Positions 50,048 through 60,186 of a DNA stretch of 64,000 bases are shown here, one piece after another (positions within the stretch are counted from its first letter, which is position 1; each line of letters opens with the position of its first letter). Both the position numbers and the translations under genes were made by a program. Source of the stretch: Granulicella paludicola (GTDB lineage Bacteria > Acidobacteriota > Terriglobia > Terriglobales > Acidobacteriaceae); contig NZ_JAGSYC010000019.1 of the NCBI RefSeq assembly GCF_025685545.1, positions 108,785-172,784 of the forward strand, written 5' to 3'. The notes under the pieces are model-generated. The model worked only from the letters and a program-made list of their open reading frames with translations, ran no database searches and was not told where the DNA came from.

Positions 50048-51024
50048 AACTTCAGCATGGTATTCAGAGATACATCGACGATAAGCGCGCTGCCGGTTTG
50101 AACTTTTCTGCCGACAGCGAATGGTTGGCTTCCTTCATTAGGCATGTAGGCGACATAGCATGCGGAAGCGTCAGTCTGCAGCAGGTGGTGACGTTTTTGG
50201 AGAGCCCCAGAAAGTCACCGAGTACTTGGGAGCGCAAACGCTATTTACTGGCCCGCCTCTCCCGATTCCTCGTACTGAACGAAATCTCGGAGCCATTCCC
50301 GCTTCCTGCCCCTAGGCGACCTCCGCCGCGTAAGGTCTTTCCCTATATCTATACACAGGGCGAAATTCGTCAGTTACTTTCCGCAGCCGTGGAGGCGGAA
50401 TGTCCTTCGAAGGGCGTCTGCTTGGCCGCCGGGCACGTGATGAGAACCTATTTGCTTCTTCTCTACGGCACCGGAATCTCTGTCAGTGAAGGTCGGAACC
50501 TGATACGCAGCGATATCGACTTCAAGCTCAAAACCCTCGTCATCAGAAACAGCCGCGGGAAACCTTCCAGAAAGATTCCCTTTGGTCTCGACTTGTGTCT
50601 AATTCTTAGCAGCTACGATAGGATCTACAATTCAAAGCTCAGCGAAAAAGGCGGGCGGTTCTTCAATGGCCAAGGCGGTCAACGTCTCAATCGATATCAC
50701 TTCGAGCGGTGTTTTCGAAATTTATGCCTAACCGCGAAGATTACCAGACGGGACGGCACTCCCTCCCCCCTCAAAATGCGTTACTTGCGAGATTCCTTCG
50801 CTGTCCACCGTTTGACAACTTGGATAAAGAAAGGCGTCGACCTCAACCGGATGATTCCGGCGCTTTCTGCCTATATGGGTTTTGTGTGGCTGGGTGGCAG
50901 TGCTCGCTACCTGCGATTCACTCCGGAATATTATCGATCCCAGCTGAATAAGCTGCGCCCGGACGGAGGGAAGCAACCTTGGAGGATCGATCCCCGTACG
51001 GTTGATTTCCTCCTAAATATATAA
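50044..51024 (+). CDS. Divergent tyrosine recombinase, second of the pair
   Basis: 326 residues, ATGA overlap with the first recombinase. The fold is recognisable but key residues differ from the canonical set: S146 in YGTGISVSEG where Arg I is expected, R246 and D250 in MRYLRDSFAVH where His residues usually flank Arg II (R249 is kept), and F280 where LGH has His. The probable nucleophile Tyr is kept (SARYLRF, Y289, nine residues after F280 as normal). It may act as a non-catalytic or half-active partner of the first protein. Overlapping recombinase genes recall RIT (recombinase-in-trio) elements, but no third gene follows. Confidence 0.82.
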   Translation: MKLQHGIQRYIDDKRAAGLNFSADSEWLASFIRHVGDIACGSVSLQQVVTFLESPRKSPSTWERKRYLLARLSRFLVLNEISEPFPLPAPRRPPPRKVFPYIYTQGEIRQLLSAAVEAECPSKGVCLAAGHVMRTYLLLLYGTGISVSEGRNLIRSDIDFKLKTLVIRNSRGKPSRKIPFGLDLCLILSSYDRIYNSKLSEKGGRFFNGQGGQRLNRYHFERCFRNLCLTAKITRRDGTPSPLKMRYLRDSFAVHRLTTWIKKGVDLNRMIPALSAYMGFVWLGGSARYLRFTPEYYRSQLNKLRPDGGKQPWRIDPRTVDFLLNI

Positions 51025-51040
51025 GTGCCTCGCCTGTTCA

Positions 51041-51145
51041 TTCAAAACGGATGAAGGTCGCAGACACAGACTCCTTTGGCGGGTTATCAACTTTCAAAAC
51101 GGAACTTATCTGAGACTTCCGGTGAGGGCCGGCTCTCTGTGTCTG
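51041..51145. repeat. Short repeats at the end of the recombinase pair
   Basis: Directly after the second recombinase, TTCAAAACGGA occurs twice in direct orientation (51041-51051 and 51093-51103), and CAGACACAGA (51061-51070) is inverted as TCTGTGTCTG (51136-51145). Such mixed repeats may be a recombination or binding site. No counterpart was found upstream of the first recombinase. Confidence 0.4.
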
Positions 51146-51149
51146 TCGA

Positions 51150-51452
51150 ATGCGGATACCGGTTGCGCGGACACCCGTCACAAGTGTGATTTCCCCCGAG
51201 ATGTTGGTGCTTGTCTTGTCGGAGACAGTACAGGTAGCCATCGCCGACAATGGCCAAGGTATCAGCGCGGCCACATTACTGCGGCTCTTTGAGCCGTTTT
51301 TTTCAACTAAAGACTCAACGGGAAATGGCCTGGGGCTGTGGGTATGCAAGCAGATCATTGAAAAACATGGCGGCTCAATCTTGGTTCGTTCTCGCACATG
51401 CGAGCAGCACGGAACAGCATTTTCCATTGTTCTGCCAGTGTCAGCTCAATGA
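51150..51452 (+). pseudogene. 3' fragment of a sensor histidine kinase (ATPase domain)
   Basis: The frame contains the N-box-less tail of a HATPase_c domain: VQVAIADNGQGIS (G1 box), LFEPFFSTKDSTGNGLGLWV (F and G2 boxes), CKQIIEKHGGSILVRS and GTAFSIVLP. The dimerisation domain, H-box and N-box are missing; the sequence before ~51200 does not resemble a kinase. It was probably cut off when the recombinase element or another rearrangement joined it here. Confidence 0.78.
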
Positions 51453-51658
51453 TTCCATTTCGGATTGCCACAACCCACACAACGTCGTAAAACCTTTCTT
51501 CAGGACTCAATACGCGCATGATCGCCGAGGTGCGTTTCCAAGACTTCCTGTCCTCGAAACGTGACTCGGCTTGCATGCGCCAACCAGGAACGCTTGGGCG
51601 GATTGCCTCCGATTAGCCGACGTGGCGATACCTAACCAACAGCACGTAAGCTTTAGGA

Positions 51659-52183
51659 ATGACGTTCCACACCCCTCGGACTCGCCTCGTTCGAAATATT
51701 TCTCGGCTCATCGGCTGGTTATTCGGCACATTCTGGGCGTTGCTGGGGGCTTCAGCTTTGCCGCGTCCCTATGATCGGACCGGCTACATTCTCGCCTTGG
51801 TCATCGCCCTCATATTCCTCGTGAGGCTCAGGAGACAAGAGCCGACCACCGCCGCCGCCAAGCCGCTTTTCAGAACGCCTGCCTACCTCATCGCCGTCTC
51901 AGCCGAGTTTCTCTGCATGTATGCGGCGTCGCTGCTGTTCCCTAGATTCGGCGCACAGCAGCAGGTCTACTCGGCTGTCGGTTGTATTGTCGGCCTCCAC
52001 TTCATTGGCCTGTGGTGCGCGACAGGCAGCCGACGATTCCTGCGCATCACGGCCGGCATGTGCTTCGTGTCGCTGCTCTCTATGATCATGCCCTTCACCT
52101 GGCACACGATCGTTCTGCGCTATCTCCTGCTCGGAGCGGGCAACGCCATCGTCCTTTGGCTCGCCGCCAGCGGCACCGACTGA
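51659..52183 (+). CDS. Small integral membrane protein of unknown function
   Basis: 174 residues with five hydrophobic segments (LIGWLFGTFWALLGASAL; YILALVIALIFLV; YLIAVSAEFLCMYAASLLF; YSAVGCIVGLHFIGLWCA; ITAGMCFVSLLSMIMPF plus a C-terminal one), separated by short polar loops. It resembles small DUF-type membrane proteins encoded in many bacteria, but I cannot name the family. It stands alone between the kinase fragment and the convergent monooxygenase gene. Confidence 0.65.
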   Translation: MTFHTPRTRLVRNISRLIGWLFGTFWALLGASALPRPYDRTGYILALVIALIFLVRLRRQEPTTAAAKPLFRTPAYLIAVSAEFLCMYAASLLFPRFGAQQQVYSAVGCIVGLHFIGLWCATGSRRFLRITAGMCFVSLLSMIMPFTWHTIVLRYLLLGAGNAIVLWLAASGTD

Positions 52184-52299
52184 ACACACTGGCCGCTGGC
52201 TGCATTGCTTACTGCAAGCCGACACATCGGTACGAACGGGATCGCTTCTTACTCTGCTCTACGGGCGCACAAAGACCATGCAGGAAGCCTTATCGCTGA

Positions 52300-53835
52300 T
52301 TAATGGGATACGGGTATGCTTGCAACGAAGCGGGCGAAGTCTGCGTCATCGCGAGCGTCTGCGAGAGCTTGCAGTTGGCCTGCTTGCATGGGCGTTAGTT
52401 GATTGGAGCTCATGCAGCCGAATGCTTTGATCTCTTCTGCAAAACGCGCGGGCGCATCGGGCAGGCTGTCGCGGCCGTTCATGCGGAACGATGTCGGAGT
52501 GAGTGGGCCGAACATCAAGCCGCGTCCCAGTGCGGCCCAGTGCCCGAGATTCGGTTCTACTCCGGCCGCGCGTGCGAAGAGCAGGGCTGCGGCATGGCAG
52601 GGGAGTTCCTGCGGGCCGCCGCGCCGCGCACGATAGGCTTCTAGACCGGCTTGCAGCTCCTCGGCTGATGGCGCCGGTTGCGCACCGCTGAAGGTGTAGG
52701 CGATCCAACGTGCCTGCAGTTCAAGGACCGGGAAGTAAGGGCCGACAACACCTAGCATTCCGAGGAAAGCGAGACCGCGCAGCCGCGCCGGGAAGGTGAA
52801 CTTATACAGATCAAGATGATGCTCGTCCGCGTTCAGCTCGCGGAGAATCTCTGCGAGCAGAAATGGCAGATTCACGTCATACCCTGTCCCAAACACGATG
52901 GCGTCGAAGTCTTCGCTGGTTCCGTCGGGGAAGTGGACGGTCTGACCATCGACCGACTCTATCCAGGGCTTCGTCACGATGCGGCCTTCGGCAACCAGGG
53001 GAAGGAAGAACTGGCTCTGGCTGATATTGGCTTCGAAGATGTTTTCCGATGGCCTGGAAGCTCCGAACTGCTCAGGGTTTCCCGCAGAGGCAAGGATAAA
53101 CGCCCTCAAGCCTTCTCCGACGGCGGCCATTGGGAACGACTCTTCCGCGAGTGCGGCAAATCGGTTAAAGGCTACGTGGTCGGTGGGCACGCCAGAGATG
53201 AGTTTCGGCAGGATATAGCGCTGCTTGCGGTTCGTGACTACGACGCGGCTCGCACCCAGCATTGCCAGATCGCTTGCGATCTCCAGCGCACTGATGCTGC
53301 ATCCCGCGACCAGTACCCGAGATCCGCGAAACGCCTCGGGACGCTTGTAGGAAAAGGCATGGCTTACACCGGCCGAGCCAGAAAAGGATTCGAGACCGGG
53401 CACTTTCGGATAAGCGGGTTTGTTGTAACGTCCGGTGGCGACAATGACCTGCTCGAATGTTTCCTCGCCGGCATCTGTGCGAACAACCCACTTGCCGTCG
53501 CTATCCTGTGACAACTCGCGTACGGGCGTTCCTAAGCGGATCGATGGGAGGAGATCGAACTGACGCGCATAACGCTCAAGGTACTCGCCCATCGCCGTAT
53601 TCGTTGGATAGGTGGGCGTGGAGTCCTCATGCGGTAAGTCGCTAAAGGAAGTCATGATGCGGCTGGTGTTCGTGCGCATCAAAGGCCACACGCCGCTATG
53701 GCCCGGTTCGCCGCTCCACTGTCCGCCAAGCCGTGCGCCTTGCTCGAAAACAACCGGTTCAAGGCCCTCCGACTTGAGATAACGCGCTGCGACGATCCCA
53801 CCTGGTCCTGCCCCAATGACGGCAACTCGTTGCAT
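52300..53835 (-). CDS. Flavin-containing monooxygenase (FMO/BVMO-like)
   Basis: 511 residues. The FAD-binding Rossmann motif is VAVIGAGPGGIVAARYLKSE (residues ~3-22). The FMO-type fingerprint region is present as FSGSAGVSHAFSYKRPEAF, followed by the NADPH-binding motif RVLVAGCSISALEIASDLA (G-x-S-x-S variant), and the FGTGYDVNLPFLL block late in the protein is typical of FMO/Baeyer-Villiger enzymes. It oxidises S-, N- or ketone-containing small molecules with NADPH and O2; the substrate is not predictable. A good ribosome-binding site (AGGGG) precedes the ATG at 53835. Neighbours give no pathway. Confidence 0.87.
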   Translation of the reverse strand: MQRVAVIGAGPGGIVAARYLKSEGLEPVVFEQGARLGGQWSGEPGHSGVWPLMRTNTSRIMTSFSDLPHEDSTPTYPTNTAMGEYLERYARQFDLLPSIRLGTPVRELSQDSDGKWVVRTDAGEETFEQVIVATGRYNKPAYPKVPGLESFSGSAGVSHAFSYKRPEAFRGSRVLVAGCSISALEIASDLAMLGASRVVVTNRKQRYILPKLISGVPTDHVAFNRFAALAEESFPMAAVGEGLRAFILASAGNPEQFGASRPSENIFEANISQSQFFLPLVAEGRIVTKPWIESVDGQTVHFPDGTSEDFDAIVFGTGYDVNLPFLLAEILRELNADEHHLDLYKFTFPARLRGLAFLGMLGVVGPYFPVLELQARWIAYTFSGAQPAPSAEELQAGLEAYRARRGGPQELPCHAAALLFARAAGVEPNLGHWAALGRGLMFGPLTPTSFRMNGRDSLPDAPARFAEEIKAFGCMSSNQLTPMQAGQLQALADARDDADFARFVASIPVSH

Positions 53836-54004
53836 TCGGGAAACCCCTGCAAGTTACGATTTAGTCGTACCGCCTAACTATACGAAGGGAACACCGTTCC
53901 TACAAGGCGACTACGGCCATGTAGCACCGCCATCAACTTGAAAGCTCGGCAAGTACCGATAAATGGGATGAGCAGGTCCTCCGAAGGAGGAGCAGGCTGA
54001 TGTC

Positions 54005-55082
54005 ATGAAGAAGCGGATGCAACATCTCATCGAGGAAGTACCCCGGAAGCGTGGCCAGGTAGTGCTGACGATCGGCATAGACCTTGGTGACGTTTGGACC
54101 CATTACTGCACTCTCAACCAGCAAGGTGAAGTGATTGATCGAGCTCGCTTCAGGACGACGCCGAAGGCCATCGACAAGTGGTTCACCGACGTGCCGCATG
54201 CTCGAGTGGCGATCCAGGCCGGCTTGCATTCGATCTGGATTAGCGAACAGCTCAAGCAACTAGGCCATGAGGTGATCGTAGCGAACGTGCGCGAACTGCG
54301 AGCGATCTCACACAGCGACCGCAAGAGCGACGATGTAGATGCGGAGAAGCTGGCGCGTTACGCGCGACTCGATCCTGAGATCCTGCGACCGATCCCCCAC
54401 CGTACCATCCGACAGCAGGAAGCTCTCACCCTGATCCGCGCTCGGGAGCTTCTGGTTCGACTGCGGACTGCGGCCATCAAAGCGGTACGTGGCTTGACGA
54501 AGGCTTGCGGCCATCGCATGCCCGCTTCGTCCATCACTTGCTTCGCGCAGCGAGGCCACGCTGTGTTGCCGCGGGGCTGAGGTTGGCGCTTGGTCCGATC
54601 CTCGCCCGGATCGCGGAGATGACACTCAAGATCAAGCAGTATGACCGAGTCATCCAACGTCTGACTCAGACCGAGTACGCCGAGACCCAGGCCATGATGA
54701 CGATTCATGGAGTCGGCCACATCACCGCTTTGACCTTCGTTCTGACGCTCGGGGATAAGTCAAGATTCGGTCGAAGTCGAGACGTCTGCTGCTACCTTGG
54801 GCTACGACCAAAACGCAGTCAGCCGGGCGAACGCGACCCGGCATCACCAAGGCGGGCAACGCTTATCTTCGAAGTCTGCTGATCGAGTGCGCCAACCACA
54901 TCCTGCGACCTCATGGTCGAGACTCTGCACTTCGACAGTGGGACCTGCACCTGGCTGCCAGAGATGGTAAGCAGGCGAAGAACAAGTCCGTCGTCGCGGT
55001 CGCCCGCAAGCTGGCCGTCTTGCTTCACCACCTCTGGACGACACAGCAGCCGTACATCCCGTTCTATCAGCAGGCCGCCTAA
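54005..55082 (+). pseudogene. IS110-family transposase with two frameshifts
   Basis: The first frame (54005-54580) has the DEDD transposase start VVLTIGIDLGDVWTHYCTLN and KSDDVDAEKLARYARLDP. Near 54570 the reading shifts to another frame (LRLALGPILARIAEMTLKIK ... MTIHGVGHITALTFVLTLGD, the Tnp_20 region), and near 54835 it shifts again (ITKAGNAYLRSLLIECANHI ... FYQQAA) to the TAA at 55080-55082. All parts are present in order, so the gene was complete before small indels inactivated it. IS110 elements lack conventional terminal inverted repeats, so the outer boundaries were not fixed. Confidence 0.87.
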
Positions 55083-55520
55083 AGATGACCCTTTCACCCG
55101 TTGCGATGACACCTCGTTCCGATGACTGCGTGAGCGTTTTGGTCTCACAAGACCGTCTGATGAATAGAAGCATAGACTCTCCTCTCGGACCCCAACCGGC
55201 ACCGAGTCCAGACCTCATCCGACTCATCAGAGTGCGGATACAAACCCAGTGGACAGCAACGTCAAGCGTAACAACAACAGTAAAAGCACAGTCGCTGATA
55301 AGGAAAACATTGACAGCTGGGACCTGCTCATACAAAACGCCCTTCTCGTCATCTGCGATATGGATGAGTGCATAAATCGCAAATGCGCTTATCAAGGCGA
55401 ATGGGATTGGAAACGTGCATTGGCCTGATACCAGTAATTGATGCGTCAGGGGCGAGCTATTGCTACCGTACTCTGGATCCAGCCGCCGGCTCTGCTTAGG
55501 GGCGCAGGCGAGCTTGCCGT
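55083..55520. other. IS flank; possible truncated membrane-protein gene on the minus strand
   Basis: A minus-strand frame begins at GTG 55524, overlapping the stop of the next gene by GTGA. It reads QLLVSGQCTFPIPFALISAF, then AIYALIHIADDEKG and a hydrophobic DCAFTVVVTLDVAVHW, then runs antisense into the IS110 remnant. The overlap and two hydrophobic segments hint at a small membrane protein cut by the insertion, but no family is recognised and it may be spurious. Confidence 0.3.
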
Positions 55521-55952
55521 TCACTGCGCGTCGTTCGCAGCACGAAGGATAAATCGATGGCTCCTAGGATCGATCTGAACGTGGAGATAGAGCCAGTGGT
55601 CAGGGAAATTGTTGGTGATGGACAACGGCAGAACGGCCGGCGCACCTGGCGCGCCTGCCGCAGTGGGCAGGGTTTCTATGGTGATGCTCCGCACCCCACC
55701 GGAGCAAAGTCCATGGGCCCCGCCCATGAGGAGAAGCGTGCCGTCCTGCCGCGGGCTAAGCGTCGTTTCGCTTGTCCAATCACCCGATTTGCTCCTTTCC
55801 GGGCCTAAACAGTTTGCAAAACGTATCACGACAATCCGCACGGAAATCGGGCAATCATTGCGAATTTTCGTCGGTATCAGCGCTATCGCGCGGGCATTGA
55901 GATTCAGGGCCAGCAGTGAAATGGTTACAACGCATCGCAAACATTTGCTCAT
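55521..55952 (-). CDS. Small secreted protein of unknown function
   Basis: 143 residues from the ATG at 55952, which starts a signal peptide (MSKCLRCVVTISLLALNLNA, cleavage after ARA); an in-frame ATG 42 bases upstream adds polar residues. The mature part has two Cys (NDCPIS, GLCSGG) likely bonded, and beta-rich stretches (VRIVVIRFANC, LPLSITNNFPDHWLYLHVQI). No family was recognised. Confidence 0.55.
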   Translation of the reverse strand: MSKCLRCVVTISLLALNLNARAIALIPTKIRNDCPISVRIVVIRFANCLGPERSKSGDWTSETTLSPRQDGTLLLMGGAHGLCSGGVRSITIETLPTAAGAPGAPAVLPLSITNNFPDHWLYLHVQIDPRSHRFILRAANDAQ

Positions 55953-56724
55953 GACGTTAAGAACTCCGTGGTTCGCAGTCAAAGTCCAACCCACTCTAAT
56001 GGGCTCAACCCTACTTCTTTCTCAATGTTGTTTTCTAAGTGTCGGCTCTCATAGATTCGTGACGACTGCTTACGTCCAGCCAGCTATCGGTTGGCGCCAA
56101 ATCGCCAAGTCACTCATCGAGCCGTGATCGACAAAGGGAATTATCTCCTGCCAGGGAAGCTCTTTGGCTGAGTTCAGCCATTCGTCTACTTTCATGATCT
56201 CGCTTCGTTCACTCTGAAAAGAGAAATATCCCCTCTGGACACCGCTAAAGAGAAAAGAAAAGCCTAGACAAGCGAGAGAGAATCTCTGCGGAACTTTCCT
56301 TCCCGCAACGCCGTCCCATAGATCAGGTGCGCTAGAGCGCACGTATGCGGGAAACAAACCTCGCTGAGGTGAGCGAAGCGGGACAGTGTTTACGTTTTAG
56401 ACCGGGGAGATGGTTTACAAGCCCCTTGCAGAGGAAGTGGCTCTGGTTCAGAGTCATGGCTGGCTAGGCCCGGTCTTAGTAAGATATCCCGCCGTCGAAG
56501 CGTTGGGAATGTGGGAATCCCGAAGGGATTTCCACTCCTCGGCATTTCCAACGCTGTTTGAGGGTGGTTCAAGGGCGAAACGACGTGTCATCTCGGTTCC
56601 AGATCAGAATGCCAGGCTGGTGGAATCAGAGGTAGCCGACCCGCACCCATGGGAAAAATGAAACGAAATCATAGCTTGCTCGGTCTTAAGTCTTAAGATT
56701 TTGAAGCGTCAGTGAGGCCTAATA
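55953..56724. other. Intergenic region, one possible 41-codon gene
   Basis: On the minus strand a frame from ATG 56195 to 56070 (KVDEWLNSAKELPWQEIIPF, then VDHGSMSDLAIWRQP), with GCGAG upstream as a possible ribosome-binding site, has protein-like composition and may be a gene fragment or small protein. Nothing else could be supported. A plus-strand frame at 56410-56661 looks like chance. Confidence 0.35.
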
Positions 56725-58629
56725 ATGAATGCGTGGAAGCAGATAGTTGCAGGCGCTGTTGCTGCAGTAACTGTTAGTGCGGGTGCGCAGGTGCCTGCGA
56801 CTCCATCCGTGGCGGAGTTGGCGTTTAAGGATGGAAAGACGCATTTTCGGTCGGGCGAGCCCATGATGTTAGAGGTAACGTATCGCGCAGGAAGAGAAGG
56901 ATGCTTCCTAGTGTCGGATACCACACCTTCCCCGATGGATGTGGTAGAGGTGACGCCGACAGACGGCACATTCCGGTGGATGCAGGGGAATGGCAACGGA
57001 TCGGATGCTTCGGGTTGGGGAAAGCTGCAGGGGAACAAGTCAGCCGTTATGCGGCTGACGCTAAACGATCTATACCGTTTCGATGAGAAGGGCACGTACA
57101 CAGTACGGGTACGAACGAGCCATCTGCGCTGCGGCGAGTTTGGAAAAGCGAAGCCGGAGGAACTAACGACGAATGCGGTTTCATTCGATGTGGAGCCGTT
57201 TGCAGTTGCCGATGAGAGGGCACTCGCCGAGTCTCTGGAACAGCAGATTCGAGCGTCGAAAAATGAACGCGAAGCGGACAGGCTCGCGAAGGAATTGGAG
57301 TATCTTCCGGGCGACGATGCAACACGTGCAAAACTTTCGTTGACGCTGAATGAGAAGACGTTTTACCCGTTCGGTGTTGACTTAGGGGATTCGCTATGGA
57401 TCGCTCGCAATCGCGAGATGGTGGTGAAAACGCTGGAACAAGCCATTGCCGATCCGGCACAGGTGGACGGGGCTAGCTTCATCCCAATGGTGCTAGAGCT
57501 GAAGCGCAATCAGACGAAGCCTAGCGTGCAGTGTTGTATAGCGCAAGGGGCCAAGGAGCCTGACAATGTAGCGGCACAGTATATGCATGAGGTGGCGCTT
57601 TCCTTGCCTCAACGGACTGGAGAATCGCGGATCAGAGCGGCGCTGTCGGTGTTCGAGGCGGACGCGCGCGCAGCAGAGACTAACCCTGCGCTTACTGCGG
57701 ACTATCAAAAGGCGCGGGAGATTGTTGTCACTCACTTCGACGAGATCAATGAGTACTCCGTGGAGACTGTACTGCGGGTCTATGGGAAGTATCTGGAAGA
57801 CCGGAGACTTGTGCCTGATCTACAGAGGCTAATTGATCACAGCAGTGGAATCTTCACGAATAACCGCGTAGAGGCGATGAAGCAGCTTCAGAAGATTGAG
57901 CCTCAGGGTTTAGACCTGGATCTGGTGCAAGAGGCTTGTACTGACCACCCGGCGATGATTAAGGATGTGCGTGATCTAACAGCGACGGAGACTCTGCCTC
58001 ATGTGGATGAGTGCCTTGGAACACGGCTGAGGCAGATTCTTGCGCAGCCTGTCGGAACGCGCATGGATCTGAGGTTGGATCGGACGATGGAATACATCGC
58101 AAGGTTTTCGGACGGCTCGCTGGCTCCTGAGGTGCTGAAGGCTTACGTTGGCCGTGATCCTAGTGACAGGCGATGGAGCCAGACAGCACGTGGTGCGGCG
58201 CTATGTTATCTGATGCGTTGGGACACGAAAGATGCATCGCCACTGCTGGCAGAGGTGATGCCAGATGGTGTAAAGCCAGATCAGTTTGTGTTGTTTAGCG
58301 TGGTGGCACCGGCGATGCCTTCCGCAGTGGGGCTGCGCACGTATTTCAGACAATGGATTGAGACGCATGGATCGGATGCAGGGCAGGTGGTGTACTTGCT
58401 AAGCCAAATAGGAAATGCGAAGGACAGAGAGTTTCTAAAACAGCGTTTGGAAGTGCTGCATGAAAAGGGTGAATCGGGGTTCAGTAAAGAGGACGGTCGG
58501 CTAGAAGTCGAGCTAGTAACGGCACAGATACGCGGACGAACTTGGGACTTTTCCGGTGATAGAGGGAAAGAAATTTCGCGGTCAGAGTGCGAGACGGCAG
58601 AGTGCAAAACTTATTTTCGAGTGGAGTAG
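56725..58629 (+). CDS. Large secreted protein of unknown function
   Basis: 634 residues with a signal peptide (QIVAGAVAAVTVSAGAQV). Residues ~30-150 are beta-rich and begin with FKDGKTHFRSGEPMMLEVTY, like an extracellular Ig-type domain. The remaining ~470 residues are helical with repeated Leu/Ala spacing suggestive of HEAT-like repeats (LRQILAQPVGTRMDLRLD; LKAYVGRDPSDRRWSQTARG). No catalytic motif was seen. Codon use is slightly different from the upstream part (more A/T-ending codons), compatible with transfer. It stands alone between two IS remnants. Confidence 0.65.
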   Translation: MNAWKQIVAGAVAAVTVSAGAQVPATPSVAELAFKDGKTHFRSGEPMMLEVTYRAGREGCFLVSDTTPSPMDVVEVTPTDGTFRWMQGNGNGSDASGWGKLQGNKSAVMRLTLNDLYRFDEKGTYTVRVRTSHLRCGEFGKAKPEELTTNAVSFDVEPFAVADERALAESLEQQIRASKNEREADRLAKELEYLPGDDATRAKLSLTLNEKTFYPFGVDLGDSLWIARNREMVVKTLEQAIADPAQVDGASFIPMVLELKRNQTKPSVQCCIAQGAKEPDNVAAQYMHEVALSLPQRTGESRIRAALSVFEADARAAETNPALTADYQKAREIVVTHFDEINEYSVETVLRVYGKYLEDRRLVPDLQRLIDHSSGIFTNNRVEAMKQLQKIEPQGLDLDLVQEACTDHPAMIKDVRDLTATETLPHVDECLGTRLRQILAQPVGTRMDLRLDRTMEYIARFSDGSLAPEVLKAYVGRDPSDRRWSQTARGAALCYLMRWDTKDASPLLAEVMPDGVKPDQFVLFSVVAPAMPSAVGLRTYFRQWIETHGSDAGQVVYLLSQIGNAKDREFLKQRLEVLHEKGESGFSKEDGRLEVELVTAQIRGRTWDFSGDRGKEISRSECETAECKTYFRVE

Positions 58630-58771
58630 TGCCGTGCATTAGCGTTGCGCCCTGGCGCTCCGCTTATCTAGAGGGACTACCGTCCATCTTGATGAAGACA
58701 TTTCCGATTTCGGTCGTGAAAGCAGTTTCAAGATTCGGCCCACCAAAGTGGTCTGTTCTCCTTAGATTGTT

Positions 58772-58806
58772 CGTGGGATGGATTAAACTGTAATCTCCAT
58801 CCCACG
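58772..58806. terminator. Hairpin between secreted-protein gene and IS481 remnant
   Basis: A perfect 11-bp inverted repeat CGTGGGATGGA / TCCATCCCACG encloses a 13-base loop. It lies 140 bases after the stop of the secreted-protein gene and just outside the IS481 transposase frame. No T run follows, so it could equally be part of an IS end. Confidence 0.5.
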
Positions 58807-58815
58807 AGCGTTTAT

Positions 58816-59976
58816 TTACGCGCGTAGGCTGGGCCTAAATCGCAGGTCGCTAACATCAAGTTCGCCCACTTCTAGATTGCAAAAGAAGACTTTGTAGAAA
58901 TTCTCTTCGATCTTCTCGAAGCCGATGGCATCACCTCGGAACACCTTGCGGATGAAGACACGGCTCTTGTGCGAGCTAATATCGCCCGCATCGTTCACTC
59001 GCTGCGTCTGGAAGCTGCTCGGATATGTATACGCCTTTGTGTAACGGGGCAATAACCTCGTGCTTGGGACATACAGGCTTCCAGGCGTTTCCTGATTCAA
59101 CGCCTCATGAGGTCGCTCGTGGTTATACACGCGACGGAATTCGTCGAATCGTTTCTGTTGAGCACGAATCGTCTTGGCCGACGGATTCGCCGTGTCTTGC
59201 TTCAACGTTTGATGCATCCTTACGTGGCGACCGTTCTGCTGAGGCTTGCCGGGTTGAATGCGTTAACGAATGATGCCGAGTCTCTGCCACTCTAATGACA
59301 ACCGCGATAAGACAAGTATGCCTGTTCCCGAAAATGGCGATCCATTGTCCGTGCGTATGCGCTAGGTAACTCCAAACTCCCGCATCGCCGCTTCACAGAT
59401 AGGACGGACATGTGCAGTGTCCATGCGCGTTATTGCCTGGCAGCGTATTAGATAACGACTGAAGGAATCGGTAATGGTGAACGGATCACAACGCTGACCA
59501 TCACCAGTCCGAAACCATCCCTTGAAATCCATGCTCCACATCTGGTTCGGAGCCGTCACTTGAGAGAAAGGCTGCGAATAGGTCGTGGTGCGTCTTCGCT
59601 TGCGGACAGGGTTCGTCAAACCTGACTTCCGAAGTATCTCGCCGATCGTGCTTGCGGCTGGCCACGTTGCGTTCGGCTTCATCCGTTCCAGTCGTGCTTT
59701 GAGCTTGCGCGCTCCCCAAGACAGAAACCGCTTGCGAAGAGCAAGCACCTCGTTCATCACTTCATCGGGCGTTGCGTGTGAACAGCCGTGCGGTCTACGC
59801 GATAGATCCAGCAGACCTTCCGGGCCGACTTCGTTATAACGTCTGATCAACTTGTAAGCGGTTGGGCGGGATATGCCGTACTTGTGGCATAAGTCCGTCA
59901 CTGACATCTCTTCCTTCTGATAGCTCGACAAAAACTGTAAGCGTTGGTCCACAACGCGACTCTCTTCCCAAGGCAT
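58816..59976 (-). pseudogene. IS481-family transposase with two stops and lost catalytic Glu
   Basis: Read on the minus strand from ATG 59976 (MPWEESRVVDQR). The HTH (MSVTDLCHKYGISRPTAYKL) and the integrase core are recognisable: first Asp in MWSMDFKGW, second Asp in RTDNGSPF. The frame is interrupted by TAG right after REFGVT and by TAA a few codons before QPGKPQQNG, then continues in the same frame to the end at 58816. The third acidic residue, normally in GRHERMH, is Val here (GRHVRMHQTL, GTA codon). So the gene is long dead, with in-frame decay and no indels. It lies directly beside the truncated ArdC-like gene. Confidence 0.88.
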
Positions 59977-60186
59977 AAACGCATTTTCTTGCGTCACGTC
60001 CTTTGTAAAAGAGCCACGCTGCCCGTATCTGTAAACCTTGTCTCCGGTACCTACTGAGGGCGCTGCCCTGGCGCGGCGCAAGAGGTCTCCCCATAATTTT
60101 TCTGCGAAAAATCACTGCGCTGCGCTTGCCCTGACGGGTGGGCGATACCCCTCCTCATTGCGCCTTGCCGCCCCGCCGTAGCGGGG

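Noticed and set aside
56410..56661. An 83-codon plus-strand frame before the secreted-protein gene
   Set aside because: Low-complexity chance reading without start signals or similarity.
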